NCBI RefSeq assembly: GCF_010093535.1
Contig: NW_022985164.1
Span: 1,539,629 to 1,603,628, forward strand
Length of the DNA stretch: 64,000 nt
Origin: Lindgomyces ingoldianus
Taxonomy: Eukaryota; Ascomycota; Dothideomycetes; Pleosporales; Lindgomycetaceae
Reading direction: 5' to 3'
Made by a program: the position numbers and the translations under genes. Of the stretch, positions 35,397 to 45,603 are shown in pieces. Within the stretch, counting starts at the first letter, position 1. Each line of letters begins with the position of its first letter. Below the pieces are notes generated by a model. It was not told the DNA's origin and made no database searches. It saw only the letters and a program-made list of their open reading frames with translations.

Positions 35397-36290
35397 CTAG
35401 TTCTGGGCTCCATGAGCGGTCGGGGAAATCATAAGCTTCCTTCTCATCCATGTCGCTATTGATTGGTCTGGGAAGGTGGAAAAACCATGTACCCGGTCAT
35501 TGCTTGGTTCTTTAACACCTGGCCTGCAGAATCTATGACTGTTGTATCGCCAGTCGGTGTCGACCCAATCCAGAGCGGTGAGCAAATGGGTCCCCAGTGG
35601 CTACCTAATTGTCCAGCCAACGTTTCGCAGATCTTTTGTGATGTCTGGTCCGTAACGGCAAAGTTGGGCTCCGTCGAATTGATCTGTTGTCTCATCAAAG
35701 AATTGCAAATAACCTTGTTGATAAACCAGTGTATAGTCAACCAGCTAGGTCGGGTTGAATCGATTGGTGACTTCAGTAAAGACGTTGTTGTACTGCGTCC
35801 AAAGTGTGGAGTTGTACATTATCTCTTTGGCTTGACCAAGCCCGTCTTGACACTTATCCAAAAAGGGAATTTGTAGATGCATGCTTTGAGAATGGAGCTG
35901 AAACGAACGTCGTTGCCTGCCATACTAATCAGCCCAATGAGAACTATACATGGCTTTATTGCACCTGGCTGTAATTGGAAGTGCTGTGATTGTCGTATCA
36001 CCCGTAAGGGTTTCGGCTTCTGGCCACCCCGTCCTTAAGGACATTTCATGTTGTCGTATTGTTGTAATTTAAAAGGGTAATGCATCGGTACCGCGCATGC
36101 ACGTAGAATTATCGTCATATGGCCCACTAGCTCCAGAGCCGGCTGCAAACGAGTCACCGAGACCGGTCCACTTCTTGATTATTTTAGAGGGGAAGACAGC
36201 TTGTCTAAATTTCCATATGTAGAGTTTGAATAACGAAGCTGTTAGATGGGCTCTTATGTTAAATGTAGGCAATATGACATTGTCGATTTA
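35397..36290 (-). pseudogene. Decayed SGNH (GDSL-like) hydrolase
   Basis: Remnant of a secreted SGNH-type esterase/lipase. All catalytic blocks are visible but spread over different frames. Block I is WTGLGDSFAAGSGAS (nucleophile Ser, near 36170), followed by the usual CMRGTDALPF segment. Block III is ISMAGNDVRFSSILKACIY (near 35900). A His-containing end block is RYNSHRFC (near 35540). A stop follows DALPF, a frameshift follows KFPF, a TAG follows NRFNPT, and further frame changes come after WTIR. Between them the family-like text continues (KEIMYNSTLWTQYNNVFTEV, then YLQFFDETTD). The 5' end, where the signal peptide should be, abuts a 734-bp inverted-repeat element. Introns could not remove all the breaks. 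Confidence 0.75.
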
Positions 36291-36296
36291 GCGTAT

Positions 36297-37030
36297 GCAA
36301 AAATCGACAGAATTCTTACCGCGCTGCGAGATTTCCTATAACAACAACACAACTTAAATCTATAAGAGCCCTAAGGTATTATCTCCCCAATACGTAGAAT
36401 CGTTTACTGCCTTTGTTTTAAATTTATATTGTGTAGCTGCCAAGATATAAGAGGGTTGTTATTCTACTCTTCTAAAGTTTTAGAGGACTCGCTTACGGAT
36501 CAGTATTATGCCCTGCAAAACGCTGGTTACGGTCGAATTTTTCAGGAGAACAGCCGTGAAAAGGTACAGCATTACTAAAACAAGAGATATACTTATGCAA
36601 CTCAGCACTCCTCAGCAGCGAACTGCATTGTTTCTTTCTCGTATTTTTGCTTTTAGTGACACCTTCTTAAGATTTAACTATCGTTTACTTTCCAGTTTCG
36701 TAGTTTGTTGTTGGTCCGTTTTACCTGCCAAGGGCTTAGCAGTGCAAGACGTGCGCAGAACTTCCAGCTATTGGTTGAAATTCTGACCATAACTAGGTTT
36801 TTGCAAGGCACAACAATAGTCTTTGCATGCAAAATTTTACAAATATGCTCTTTACAGCAGCATCTTCTTCTAATATGGAATACAGATGTTAATATTATAT
36901 AGAAAAGATCCTATAGAGCTAGGGGCATTCTTTTTATTAAGAAATATATTTGCGTTGCTGAGATATTAAAGAAAATAAATCAGGGGAAACGGAAGTCTGG
37001 TAAAGCGTGAACAATTCTGTCGATTTTTGC
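36297..37030. mobile_element. 734-bp element with 18-bp perfect terminal inverted repeats
   Basis: The left end (36297-36314) reads GCAAAAATCGACAGAATT and the right end (37013-37030) is its exact reverse complement. The similarity continues imperfectly inward (CTTACCGC against GTTCACGC). The interior is strongly AT-rich and encodes no protein I recognise, so this looks like a non-autonomous DNA transposon, possibly mutated by RIP. TA dinucleotides lie a few bases outside both ends (TTTAGCG on the left, GCTAAAC on the right), but I cannot fix the target-site duplication. It sits between the decayed SGNH hydrolase and the decayed aspartic protease. Confidence 0.75.
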
Positions 37031-37563
37031 GCTAAACTAGTGCCGTATTTGCCTCGCTTAGAATTCCGTAACTTCAAGCGTCAATCGCTCACCCAGACGG
37101 ATGTAAATACTAACTGCCAGATGATATCCTCGTAGAATGCGACCACAGTGTAGTCAAGCCATTCTATGACCACCGAAGAGCGCCCAGTTCATGATTAATG
37201 TTAACACCAATCGCCACAGCCCCACCGGCCCCTGTTTGGAGGCTGTGTTCCTGTCAAGGCTGCATTGTACCCTCTCCGCTGCTTTCCCTTCTTCGAACAT
37301 TGCACCCACTAGCTCCCTAAAGCAACCCATCTTGAGAATCACTCCCTGAGCGAGACAGGCCGTGATTTTACTTCTGCTTCGCAATGAGAATATGGAATGC
37401 GTACATGATCGCGCGAACATGGTGCAATATAGTCGTTTAGTTAGGCATGCATAGACTAATAATTCAAAGGCTCACCGACGGTTGGGACATTCGCATGATG
37501 AATGAAGTTTCATACTCAGAAGTGAGTAGCGCGAGATATTCAAATTACACTTTCAATTCATAA
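37031..37563. other. Intergenic region
   Basis: This stretch between the inverted-repeat element and the protease remnant has one minus-strand frame of 88 codons (37154-37420) without a recognised domain. No supported gene. Confidence 0.4.
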
Positions 37564-38579
37564 ATGACTAGAAAAAGCCGCTTGTTGCGCCCTACCTGGA
37601 ACAATCCCCGCTGCAGGAATGGGCAAGATCTTCCGTCTCAACACACAACAAGATACGACAAGCACCACGACGAGGTCATCGTTCAAATAGTACCCCTTTC
37701 TCAAGCACAACGGATGCAGATTTTATATGGACAAAGTATGTACACGACTACCATTGGCATTGGTAATCCGCAGGTGCTATTTCGAGCCGAAGTTGACACA
37801 AGTTGGGGTCCACTATTTGTGCCATTGATATACTGCACGGATAACCCCTGTTGGATGCATTGGGAGCACATGTACAATCCGCTCAACTCTTTAACTTCTC
37901 GTGCCAACCTCACTAGATACCAAGTGACATACACTGGCCAGGCCTACGGCCTCTGGACATGGGGAAAGGAGACGTAGGAAAGTGTTACATATTGGTGGCC
38001 GAATTCACTTGAACGGGGCGACCTTTACGATACGGTTCTCGGCCTTGCGCTTCGCGATATCGAGGATGACGATACTACGCTTCACTTACCGAGCTTGTTT
38101 CAGGGCGTCCTGGATCAGGGGTTACTAGATGATGACTTGTTTACGCTTCGAATGTCGAGAAAGGATGAGGAAGGGGGGGAGCTTATATTAGGCGGTATTC
38201 CAGACTACATCGACAAGCATAAATTGGTAGACACTCCTCTTACACGAAACTATGATGGAGGAGACCCCCAGATGGCGCGGTTCTATCACGGCTAGGTTTC
38301 GAAGGCGTCTCGGTGCCTTGCGACGCGCGATCTCGTCTTCCGAACATAACTTTCGTATTGGGGCCGGACGGGCAGGAAGTCTCGCTGACATCGTTAGACT
38401 ACGTTTTGGAAGTCTACAACAACGTGTTAAGCAGACTCGAATGTCTAGTCATGGTTGGCGGTTTGGAGAAAGAGGAGTTAAGTGGGTTCGTGCTGCTAGG
38501 TAGTCTATTCTTGGATGGCTTGTATAGCGTGTGGGATGCGGGTAGGAAGACCGTTTCTTTCTCGAACTGCCCTAAGTGA
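37564..38579 (+). pseudogene. Decayed pepsin-like aspartic protease
   Basis: Remnant of a family A1 aspartic protease. The N-lobe reads YTTTIGIGNPQVLFRAEVDT followed by SWGPLFVP, where DTS is the first catalytic triad. It continues with YNPLNSLTSRANLTRYQVTY and ends in a stop after WGKET. In a second frame comes WWPNSLERGDLYDTVLGLAL, then GVLDQGLLDDDLFTLRMSRK and GGELILGGI, ending in a stop after ARFYHG. In a third frame is the C-terminal part, RSRLPNITFVLGPDGQEVSL and LLGSLFLDGLYSVWDAGRKT. The segment that should hold the second catalytic Asp (DTGTSL) is absent between the second and third pieces. The first break could conceivably be an intron, but the loss of the second Asp makes the product inactive. 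Confidence 0.75.
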
Positions 38580-40019
38580 GATGATACCTTAGGTCGTTCA
38601 AGATCTTATCCGAGCGCTCGATCGTTACGAACCCAGATACGGATAGACGCTGTCAAGCACGGCACATGAACACAGATGATGCAAGCCATCATGGAACGGA
38701 CTTTAGCAAATGTACAGTGTGCACGATCCGGTGCGCGATCCGGCGCGCGACCCTGTCTCATTGTCCTATTATTGAATATCTCCTCGTACTTTTTTCCTTA
38801 GCCACTGCCAATGGGCACATCATCTCCAGAAATTGCGAAGCCTTGACAAACCACACTTCGCATCTCGTCAAGAGCTCGGTATAAATTGTCATCGAACTAC
38901 CAAGCAGCAAAAGACTAAGTATTCATTCCTCCTCTGCACTAACAACTGCTTCGTGGTAGAGCTCTCCTTGAAGCCACCCGTCGCAGCATCGCCACGCCAA
39001 TCAACTCTTCTTTGAATTTGCGCCATCTGCAGATCTTGCGTTCAAATCCTGTGTCACAGAAACTAGCCCCTAGCCTAATTATCCTTTTGATTGGGTTTCG
39101 GACTGAGGTTGACATTGGTTTGGCGTGGGCAAGGCTGGTTTCCTGGACTCGGGCCTAAAGCTTTGATATCTACCTCTCGTCCGCCCCTCTTGCTTCCACA
39201 CACTATTTCGCTTCAAAAGCACTAATAACTTTCTACCAATTACGGTATCACATTGCGTTCCCGTTCTTAGTCGGCCTTGACTACATGCATGTACTTTGTC
39301 GTCCTATGATGAATGAAGACTGGTCTTTGTCTAACAACTAGCCTAAGATCATTTCTTCCTTTAATCCTAGCCATCCCACAACTAAGTGCGATAGTTTTTA
39401 TTGCACGATTTACAGCGAGCCTGGATTCACGATACAGGTGGTAGTGTTAGGATATCGGGCGATCTGGGAATTGATCAGATGGATGATATGGGGGAGAGTA
39501 ATATTGTTCCTGTGCGAATGCGGCGTTCCATCTGCCTTAGGATCAGGCTGAGGGAGAAATATGGGGGGTTTGCGGTTTCTTATTATTGTCTTCCCTCTCT
39601 ACTCCAGTACGTCAATCTTCTGCTTCGCAAGGCTCTCTCGATATTGGCCTTCTACGACGTCCTCGTGTTCTGTAAAACCATGAAATATATCTCATGCCCT
39701 TTTTAATATGGTTTTAAATTAATATAGCGAAGTTATCAGTGTCTAGAGAAGGCCGGGGTGAAGTTGAGGTTCACATGATAAAACCAAATTGTTTCCAGCC
39801 ACCAGCCTGAAGTTGCGTTGTGCTTGGCTGAGCTCATCCACTCTCCATCAACCCTTCTCACGCAGTCAGCAGACATCTTGCTCCGCCACACTCTGACCTT
39901 CTCTGTCTAGTTGTATGAGCGCCCGTATCCAGATATGCGCCTTCAGCATGTTTTGCCTTAATGCCACCTAACTTCATATTCGCGCCACCATAAACTCTTT
40001 CTCTTCACAGTCAAGCGAC
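38580..40019. other. Intergenic region, no gene seen
   Basis: 1.4 kb upstream of the F-box gene. A frame at 39401-39706 has no domain and no good start context. The last 200 bases are C/T-rich and look like the F-box gene promoter. Confidence 0.45.
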
Positions 40020-42549
40020 ATGGATGATTTGTTACCCTCGTACGAGAGCGCTATTGAACAGAATCCATGGGAGCTTGTTGCCAAATATCTCCCTTCAGAC
40101 GACCTCTGTTCTGCTGCATTAGTCTGCCAGAAATGGTTCGAAATCTTCACACCTCGGCTTTGGGGTAACCCCGCTTCTCATTTTGGAGTCCAGAATGATA
40201 CAGTATATGGTGCATCCTCTTCCCGAGTTTGAAGCTAAAGATGCGTATACTGATGATCTTGTAGTCGCCCTGACCCGCTTCAAACGCACATTATTCTGGT
40301 CTCGACTCTGTGTCCGAGAATTGACGCACACCCTTCACCTCCCTCCGGCCCATGCTGAAATCTATGGTGGCCCACACTGCGAGTGGCTTCGCGATTGCCT
40401 TGAGCGTCTCCCGAATCTTCAGTGCCTTATCGTGAATGGCCTACCATTCTTTGACCACGCCTCCTTACTTACCTTGCGCCACTCGAGTCTGTGGTGGAGG
40501 TCGAATCATCCCAGCGCATTCCCAGTCTTTGGTCTACGCCTATTGGACGCCTCAGGATGCTCGAATGCAACCTCTACCGGTCTCTCAGAGGCTCTAACGC
40601 ACTTCCCAGATTTAGTTTCTCTAGATCTGTCTCGGACTATTGCGGCAAAAGATGAGACTGTGCTCAGCAAGCTCAAATTTCTGCGAAACCTGCGTGTCCT
40701 AAAACTGAGAGGCCTTGGACTTAGGGATTCGGATTTCTCCATTATTGCTATCTCCGTCGGCACCCGCGTTAGAAGTCTCGATGTTCGTGAAAATCATCTC
40801 ACAGATGGCAGTGCCCGACTTCTTCTCAATCATTGCTTGAAGGAGACTAGCAACGATTTCCTAAGGCCTCGGTCGCCGCTTCCACCAGTCCGGCACAGTA
40901 GACCTCTTGGCGAGACTGATATCTTTGGGACCGAAGATCTTGACGCTCATCTACGGAAGAAGCTAACGCAGGGTTTCGTCGGCAGCCTTGCAATAGAAGA
41001 AGCTAGAGATGTGGGAGTCACACATTTATATCTTTCAAAGAATTCCGTGACGGTAGAGGGGTTTTCTGGCTTGCTAAGATCAAGAAGATTGCAAGTTTTG
41101 GACATTGGGACACCTCCTACTGTGTTGCAAAGGCCACAAAATTTACTAGAGGAAGAGGAAGAGGAGGATGAAGATCTTATTTTACCTGGCGTTGAGAAAC
41201 TCACACCAGTCTTAGCTGAATACGCTGCCGAGAGGATGGTATACCTGAGAATCAACTACGCAGTTGTCACAGAAGATGCTCCAGTGGACAGAGTTCCTTC
41301 CCTACGAGCAGAGCTGGGCGGAGATCTGGCAAAGTATACGCCATCTGGTGCTCACGAACTCGAGGCCACCGAGCCACCGCAGCCCGAACTAGAGTCTACG
41401 GACAACGCCATTTACGAGCTCCCAGGCGATCTCGTGCGGCCAGTTGAGCTTCCTCTATCTTCGCCACTTACTGAAGCTACACAAACATCGCAAGAGAGCA
41501 CTTCTTTAACTAAAGACGTTAGGGAATCAATGAAGGTAAAGCGCGCGAGGACTCCCACGATCGAGGTGACTCCAGAGAAGCGAGAAATCAAGAGAGGCCC
41601 AGCCTACGCTCCAGAGCCGGTGTGGAGCAAACTTCCACTCTCACCCGTAAGCCCGATACTGGATATTAGTGGGGGGCTATCTCCAATTGCCAATTTTATG
41701 GACGGGGCAACGCGAACATCTTCCGTGAGCAGTGACGAGGAACGGCAGACGATCACTAAGCCTCGACAGAACTCAACATATTACGTTGAAGACCGACGGG
41801 CACGCCTCGATCTACGACAAGCAAAAGAAAACCGGTTCCATCCTGGAATGATTCCAAAGGCCCATACTCTAGTCTTGACAGATGTACCAACAACCACTGA
41901 AAACCCGGAGATAGTTCGTCGTCTGATCCAGTTCATTAAAGATTGTGCTGAAGAAGCATACATTGCAAGACTCCGAGCGAAACACACGTATGCCCTACCG
42001 CCTGGAAGAAGTCGCACAATTGCTGAACGAGAGTACGCCCGAAGTTTATTCGCATTGCGTCGCATTGTGTTTGAGATGTCCCCGCCACAGGCGGCACCCA
42101 AAAAAATCTCAACAAGCTGGCGTCAATATCCTACGAAGTCATCGACCGAGGACGCGGACTCTGAAGCGTTTTGGGAAGCTGCCACTCATGACTTCTCCTT
42201 CTTTGGGGATGAAGAATGCGGCCTACCAAATGCTGAGCCGGGTCGCCACCTACCACTCACAGCTATGAGCGGCTTGATGTTAGCACCGCACCGACCGGCC
42301 CCTGCACCGAAGTCTCGTCAGCCCAACGACGATTTCAGACCTGTTTTTGACGTTGTCTCCGAGATTGCAAGATTCCGGAACGATAGGAAAGCTGTGTATC
42401 ATGGGGCAATGCAGTATGGTGAACAAGATCCTTTCGTGGAGGACTACTGGCCTGGAGACATATCAGTTGTTAGAAAGCCTATCGACTCGGATCCAGGACA
42501 CGTGGACTATTACGGAAATCGATACGAGTCGGGGTATTTGTATCGATGA
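40020..42549 (+). CDS. F-box and leucine-rich-repeat protein
   Basis: Predicted substrate adaptor of an SCF ubiquitin ligase, 824 residues. Exons are 40020-40209 and 40265-42549; the 55-nt intron has a GTGCAT donor and the junction reads NDTVY|VALTRFKRTL. The F-box is near residues 12-50 (NPWELVAKYLPSDDLCSAAL, then VCQKWFEIFTPRLWG). LRR-like segments follow from about residue 90 to 330 (LPNLQCLIVNGLPFFD, FPDLVSLDLSRT, LRNLRVLKLRGLGLRDSDFS, VRSLDVRENHLTDGSARLLL). The middle is acidic and Ser/Pro-rich. The C-terminal half is conserved-looking but of unknown fold (DFRPVFDVVSEIARFRNDRK). The target is unknown. Confidence 0.88.
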
Positions 42550-43536
42550 TGATGCCTAGCCGTTACGTGTTCGAGGGTAGGTTTATTTCATATCCGAATG
42601 AAAGCGTGGTAGGGCCTGTGCTCATGTACTGCGTCTTTTCACCTGACGCGGAACATAACAAGGGGGTAATTTAGGACAGAAATATGTACTCTGTTGGCCT
42701 TTTCCTCTAATTCTAGCAGGAGGATTAACAGATAGGTTCTACCCTGGCTATGTTCCACGTTATGTGATATCATGCTGTACCAAGATTGAGTTGTCAGTGG
42801 AGCTTGTTCAAGTAGGCGGGGTGCAGAGAGCAACTAGGAATGACGAGAGGCAACACTTTGGGGAAACATGGATGCCCCTGACAATGTCCTGGTGGTAAAT
42901 TACTGCCTCTCAAGCTGCCCGGAATGGCCTGGGGTTAGTGGACACCGGCTTTACGGTGATTCGCAATGACTGGCAAATTGCTGAGGGATACGTGAAGTCC
43001 CAGGCTAGATTCGAACTGAGAATGAAGGCCGACTAATGGATCCTCCTGGCTTCCTCATTGCTTTTATCAAAACAATGGTCAGATTCGTCGCCCCCTCATG
43101 GACAGCTGCCACTTCCCACCCGGCTTTCGCGCTTGGCCTCTGTGCGCCAGCCAATGATATCTTTCTAATCCGATCAACGCCGGTGAGGTGAGGAGAACCC
43201 CACCTCAGCCTTGCGGCATACTCAACACAAGCCCTAGCTCTCATGCACCTACCTTGCCTTCAGGACAGTATCTCAACCAATATGTCGTTTCGAGTACTGT
43301 TTAATACTTCCGTCCTGTCTAAGCCACATCGTATGATCTAGTAGCTGCCTTGGCGGGAAGAAGAGCCGCGGGGCGGGATCGTAATATCTTCATCCACCTC
43401 CAGTTGCCTTTCGGTTCCATATGTCCCTTCAAAAATCATCTCATCCACTGATATTTATCGTTCTCTTCTGGATACACGTTCCATTTGGATAACAAGGACA
43501 TCTTAGACACGTCTTTGGCTCTAGGAGATTGACAAG
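42550..43536. other. Intergenic region with one dispersed repeat copy
   Basis: The region separates the F-box gene from the RBR ligase gene. It contains a copy of the ~120-bp dispersed element at 42641-42766. The remainder shows no gene. Confidence 0.5.
42641..42766 (-). mobile_element. Dispersed ~120-bp inverted-end element, copy 1
   Basis: This copy, on the minus strand relative to the copy at 57343, carries the shared core blocks GGACAGAAAT, ATTCTAGCAGGAGG and TGTTCCACGTTATGTG. It begins about 90 bases after the F-box stop codon. Confidence 0.65.
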
Positions 43537-45001
43537 ATGGGCCAATCTGTGACAAGACTGCCAGATCTCCCAATTCGAGAATCTAAAGCCCCACGTTCTC
43601 AGAGGGCTGCAAACAGCGCCCCAAGACAGAGGCGTCCGAATTCCAATATTGATGCTACTCGGGTCCCATTAAAATCCATACTCCGCAGCTCCTCTCCCCA
43701 GAGCCGTAACCGAAGGCGTTCGCTTTCCAATATTGATGCTACTCGGAACCCATTGAAATCCACAGTCCGCAGCTCCTCTCCCCAGAGCCGTGCCCAGAGA
43801 CGATCGAGAGCCTTGTCGGAGATTGATAGTAATTATCGTCAAGCTGCAGCCTCGGCATGGACGAGACACTACCACGGACATCACCACCACGGAAACCACC
43901 ACGACCGGGAGTGGAAGGCGAGGTCTGCAAGAGATCCCGGGAGGCCTTCCCACCGCTACCGAGATCGTAGTCCCGAGATCTACCGAGAGGATAGAGTCGA
44001 TAGATCTACTACCGACCGGAAGGCGAAGCAAAGAGCCTCATATCTTAACCCGGAATCCCCCTCAGCACATACAGCCTCTACGAAGAAATCAAGACCGAAA
44101 TCTGGGATCACTGTGTCCGAAGGAATTGAACTGGAGGACTTGGGGCCAAAGAACGATTGCATGGTCTGCGCGGAGAGTCTACCCTTGCGTCGATTCCCCA
44201 AGCGTCCCCCTACAGCTCAGTGCACGCATGAGATCAACACCTGCAAGCGCTGCCTGAGGAATTGGATTCGCTCCGAGTTTCAAAGCAAAGTCTGGGACCA
44301 GATCAATTGCCCTGAATGTAGGATACGTATGGATTATGAGGATATACGACAATTTGCTCCTTCGGAGGTGTTTCGTCGGTAAGCTCTGGCCATTCCCGAG
44401 AATTTTTAGCGGCTTAAAGCCTAACAGGTTTGCTATAGGTACGATCGACTCAGTACAAAGGCTGCTCTCGAAGCTATTCCAGGGTTCCGATGGTGTCCAG
44501 GGAAGGGTTGCAGATCTGGTCAGGTCCACGACGAAAACAATTTGACACCGAAGTTCAAATGCGTAGACTGTAGAGTCGAATATTGTGTTGTCCACAACCG
44601 TCGTTGGCATAAAGGTGAAACTTGCGCGGAGTACGATTATAGGTACACTATTGGCATGCCCAGCTTGAAATAACTTAACATAGCTGACTTCCTTCCTAGG
44701 ACAGATGGCAGGATAAAGAAAGCGGAAGAGGAAGCGAGCAGGAAGTGGATTAAGACGACGGCAAAGAAATGCCCGAGCTGCAAGTACAACATCGAGAAAT
44801 TATATGGTTGCGATCATATGACTTGTTCGTTCCCCCTGATTTTCCTTCTTAAGGCTTGATTCTATAAGTTCTGCTACTAATGTTAATATTCCAGGCACAA
44901 AGTGTAGACATGAATTTTGTTGGGTTTGCCTTGCCCCGTACGACCCCATAAGAAACCAAGGAAACAGACACCATCGTCCGAATTGTTCGCACTATGGATG
45001 A
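43537..45001 (+). CDS. RBR (RING-IBR-RING) E3 ubiquitin ligase
   Basis: Ubiquitin ligase of 425 residues. Exons are 43537-44378, 44439-44642, 44700-44824 and 44895-45001, with introns of 60, 57 and 70 nt. Residues 1-200 are Arg/Ser-rich and include a 28-residue tandem duplication and a His-rich patch (HYHGHHHHGNHH). RING1 starts near residue 207 (DCMVCAESL, then CTHEINTCKRCLRNWI and NCPEC). The IBR follows (RWCPGKGCRSGQVHDE, KCVDCRVEYCVVH). RING2 is KKCPSCKYNIEKLYGCDHMT then CTKCRHEFCWVC, and the Cys of YGCDHM matches the catalytic Cys of HHARI-type ligases. The protein ends soon after RING2 with no Ariadne domain. The third intron uses a GTTCGT donor. The substrate is unknown. Confidence 0.93.
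43641..43808 (+). repeat. 84-bp in-frame tandem duplication
   Basis: Two consecutive 84-bp units (43641-43724, 43725-43808) within exon 1 of the RBR ligase gene. Both encode a 28-residue unit beginning with NIDATR and containing LRSSSPQSR or VRSSSPQSR. The copies differ at a handful of bases. The unit is a whole number of codons, so the frame is kept. Confidence 0.9.
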
Positions 45002-45603
45002 ACAAGACTCGTACTAGGATAAAGGAGGACAGCACCATCTAGAGTGACTTTAAAAGAAATGTTGAGTCTTGGGACAGACTAGCGCATGCATCGGAACGCA
45101 AAAGAAGTTGTTTCTAGTCCCATACCTGTTACCCGAATCAAGGTGGAGGATAGCTATCGTATCTTTTCAAAGGCTTGAATCTGGAGAGTAGGGCAATGGA
45201 CTGAAGGGGATCTTTCTAGAACAATATTGCGGGAGGAACTTACTCTTGCATGTCTTGTGTGAATGAAGAGAAATGGCAGGTTCCATTTTCTAGCTAGGTA
45301 GAAAGGGGTTTTCGAAGATTTGAAGTGCACCAAAGCCTCTCTAAATTGCTAATAGAATAGATGGTAATATGTTTGATAAGACTTAGGCTCGGTTTCAATA
45401 TATGAATATGTAGAGACAGTTACGATCGCAATTCTTTTGAGGAAGGTGAGGAACGCGGTGACACGTGATGTCGCGTAAGAAATTCGGTTTCCCCGCCGAA
45501 GCTTCACCGCAGCCTTCACCCCACCCCTCAACGATGTACCCTCAACGACTAGATTCTTGCAGACACCATTTCTCCACTGGACTGGAGATGTTCGAGAACC
45601 AAG
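45002..45603. other. Intergenic region
   Basis: Tandem genes flank this 0.6-kb region: the RBR ligase 3' end and the promoter of the Rrn9-like gene. No gene or repeat is visible. Confidence 0.5.

Noticed and set aside
39045..39070. GCGTTCAAATCC resembling a tRNA B box
   Set aside because: The flanking bases do not form a T stem and no A box or acceptor stem is found upstream.
43005..43030. Minus-strand AGTTCGAATCT resembling a tRNA T loop
   Set aside because: Stem bases do not pair and no cloverleaf can be drawn.
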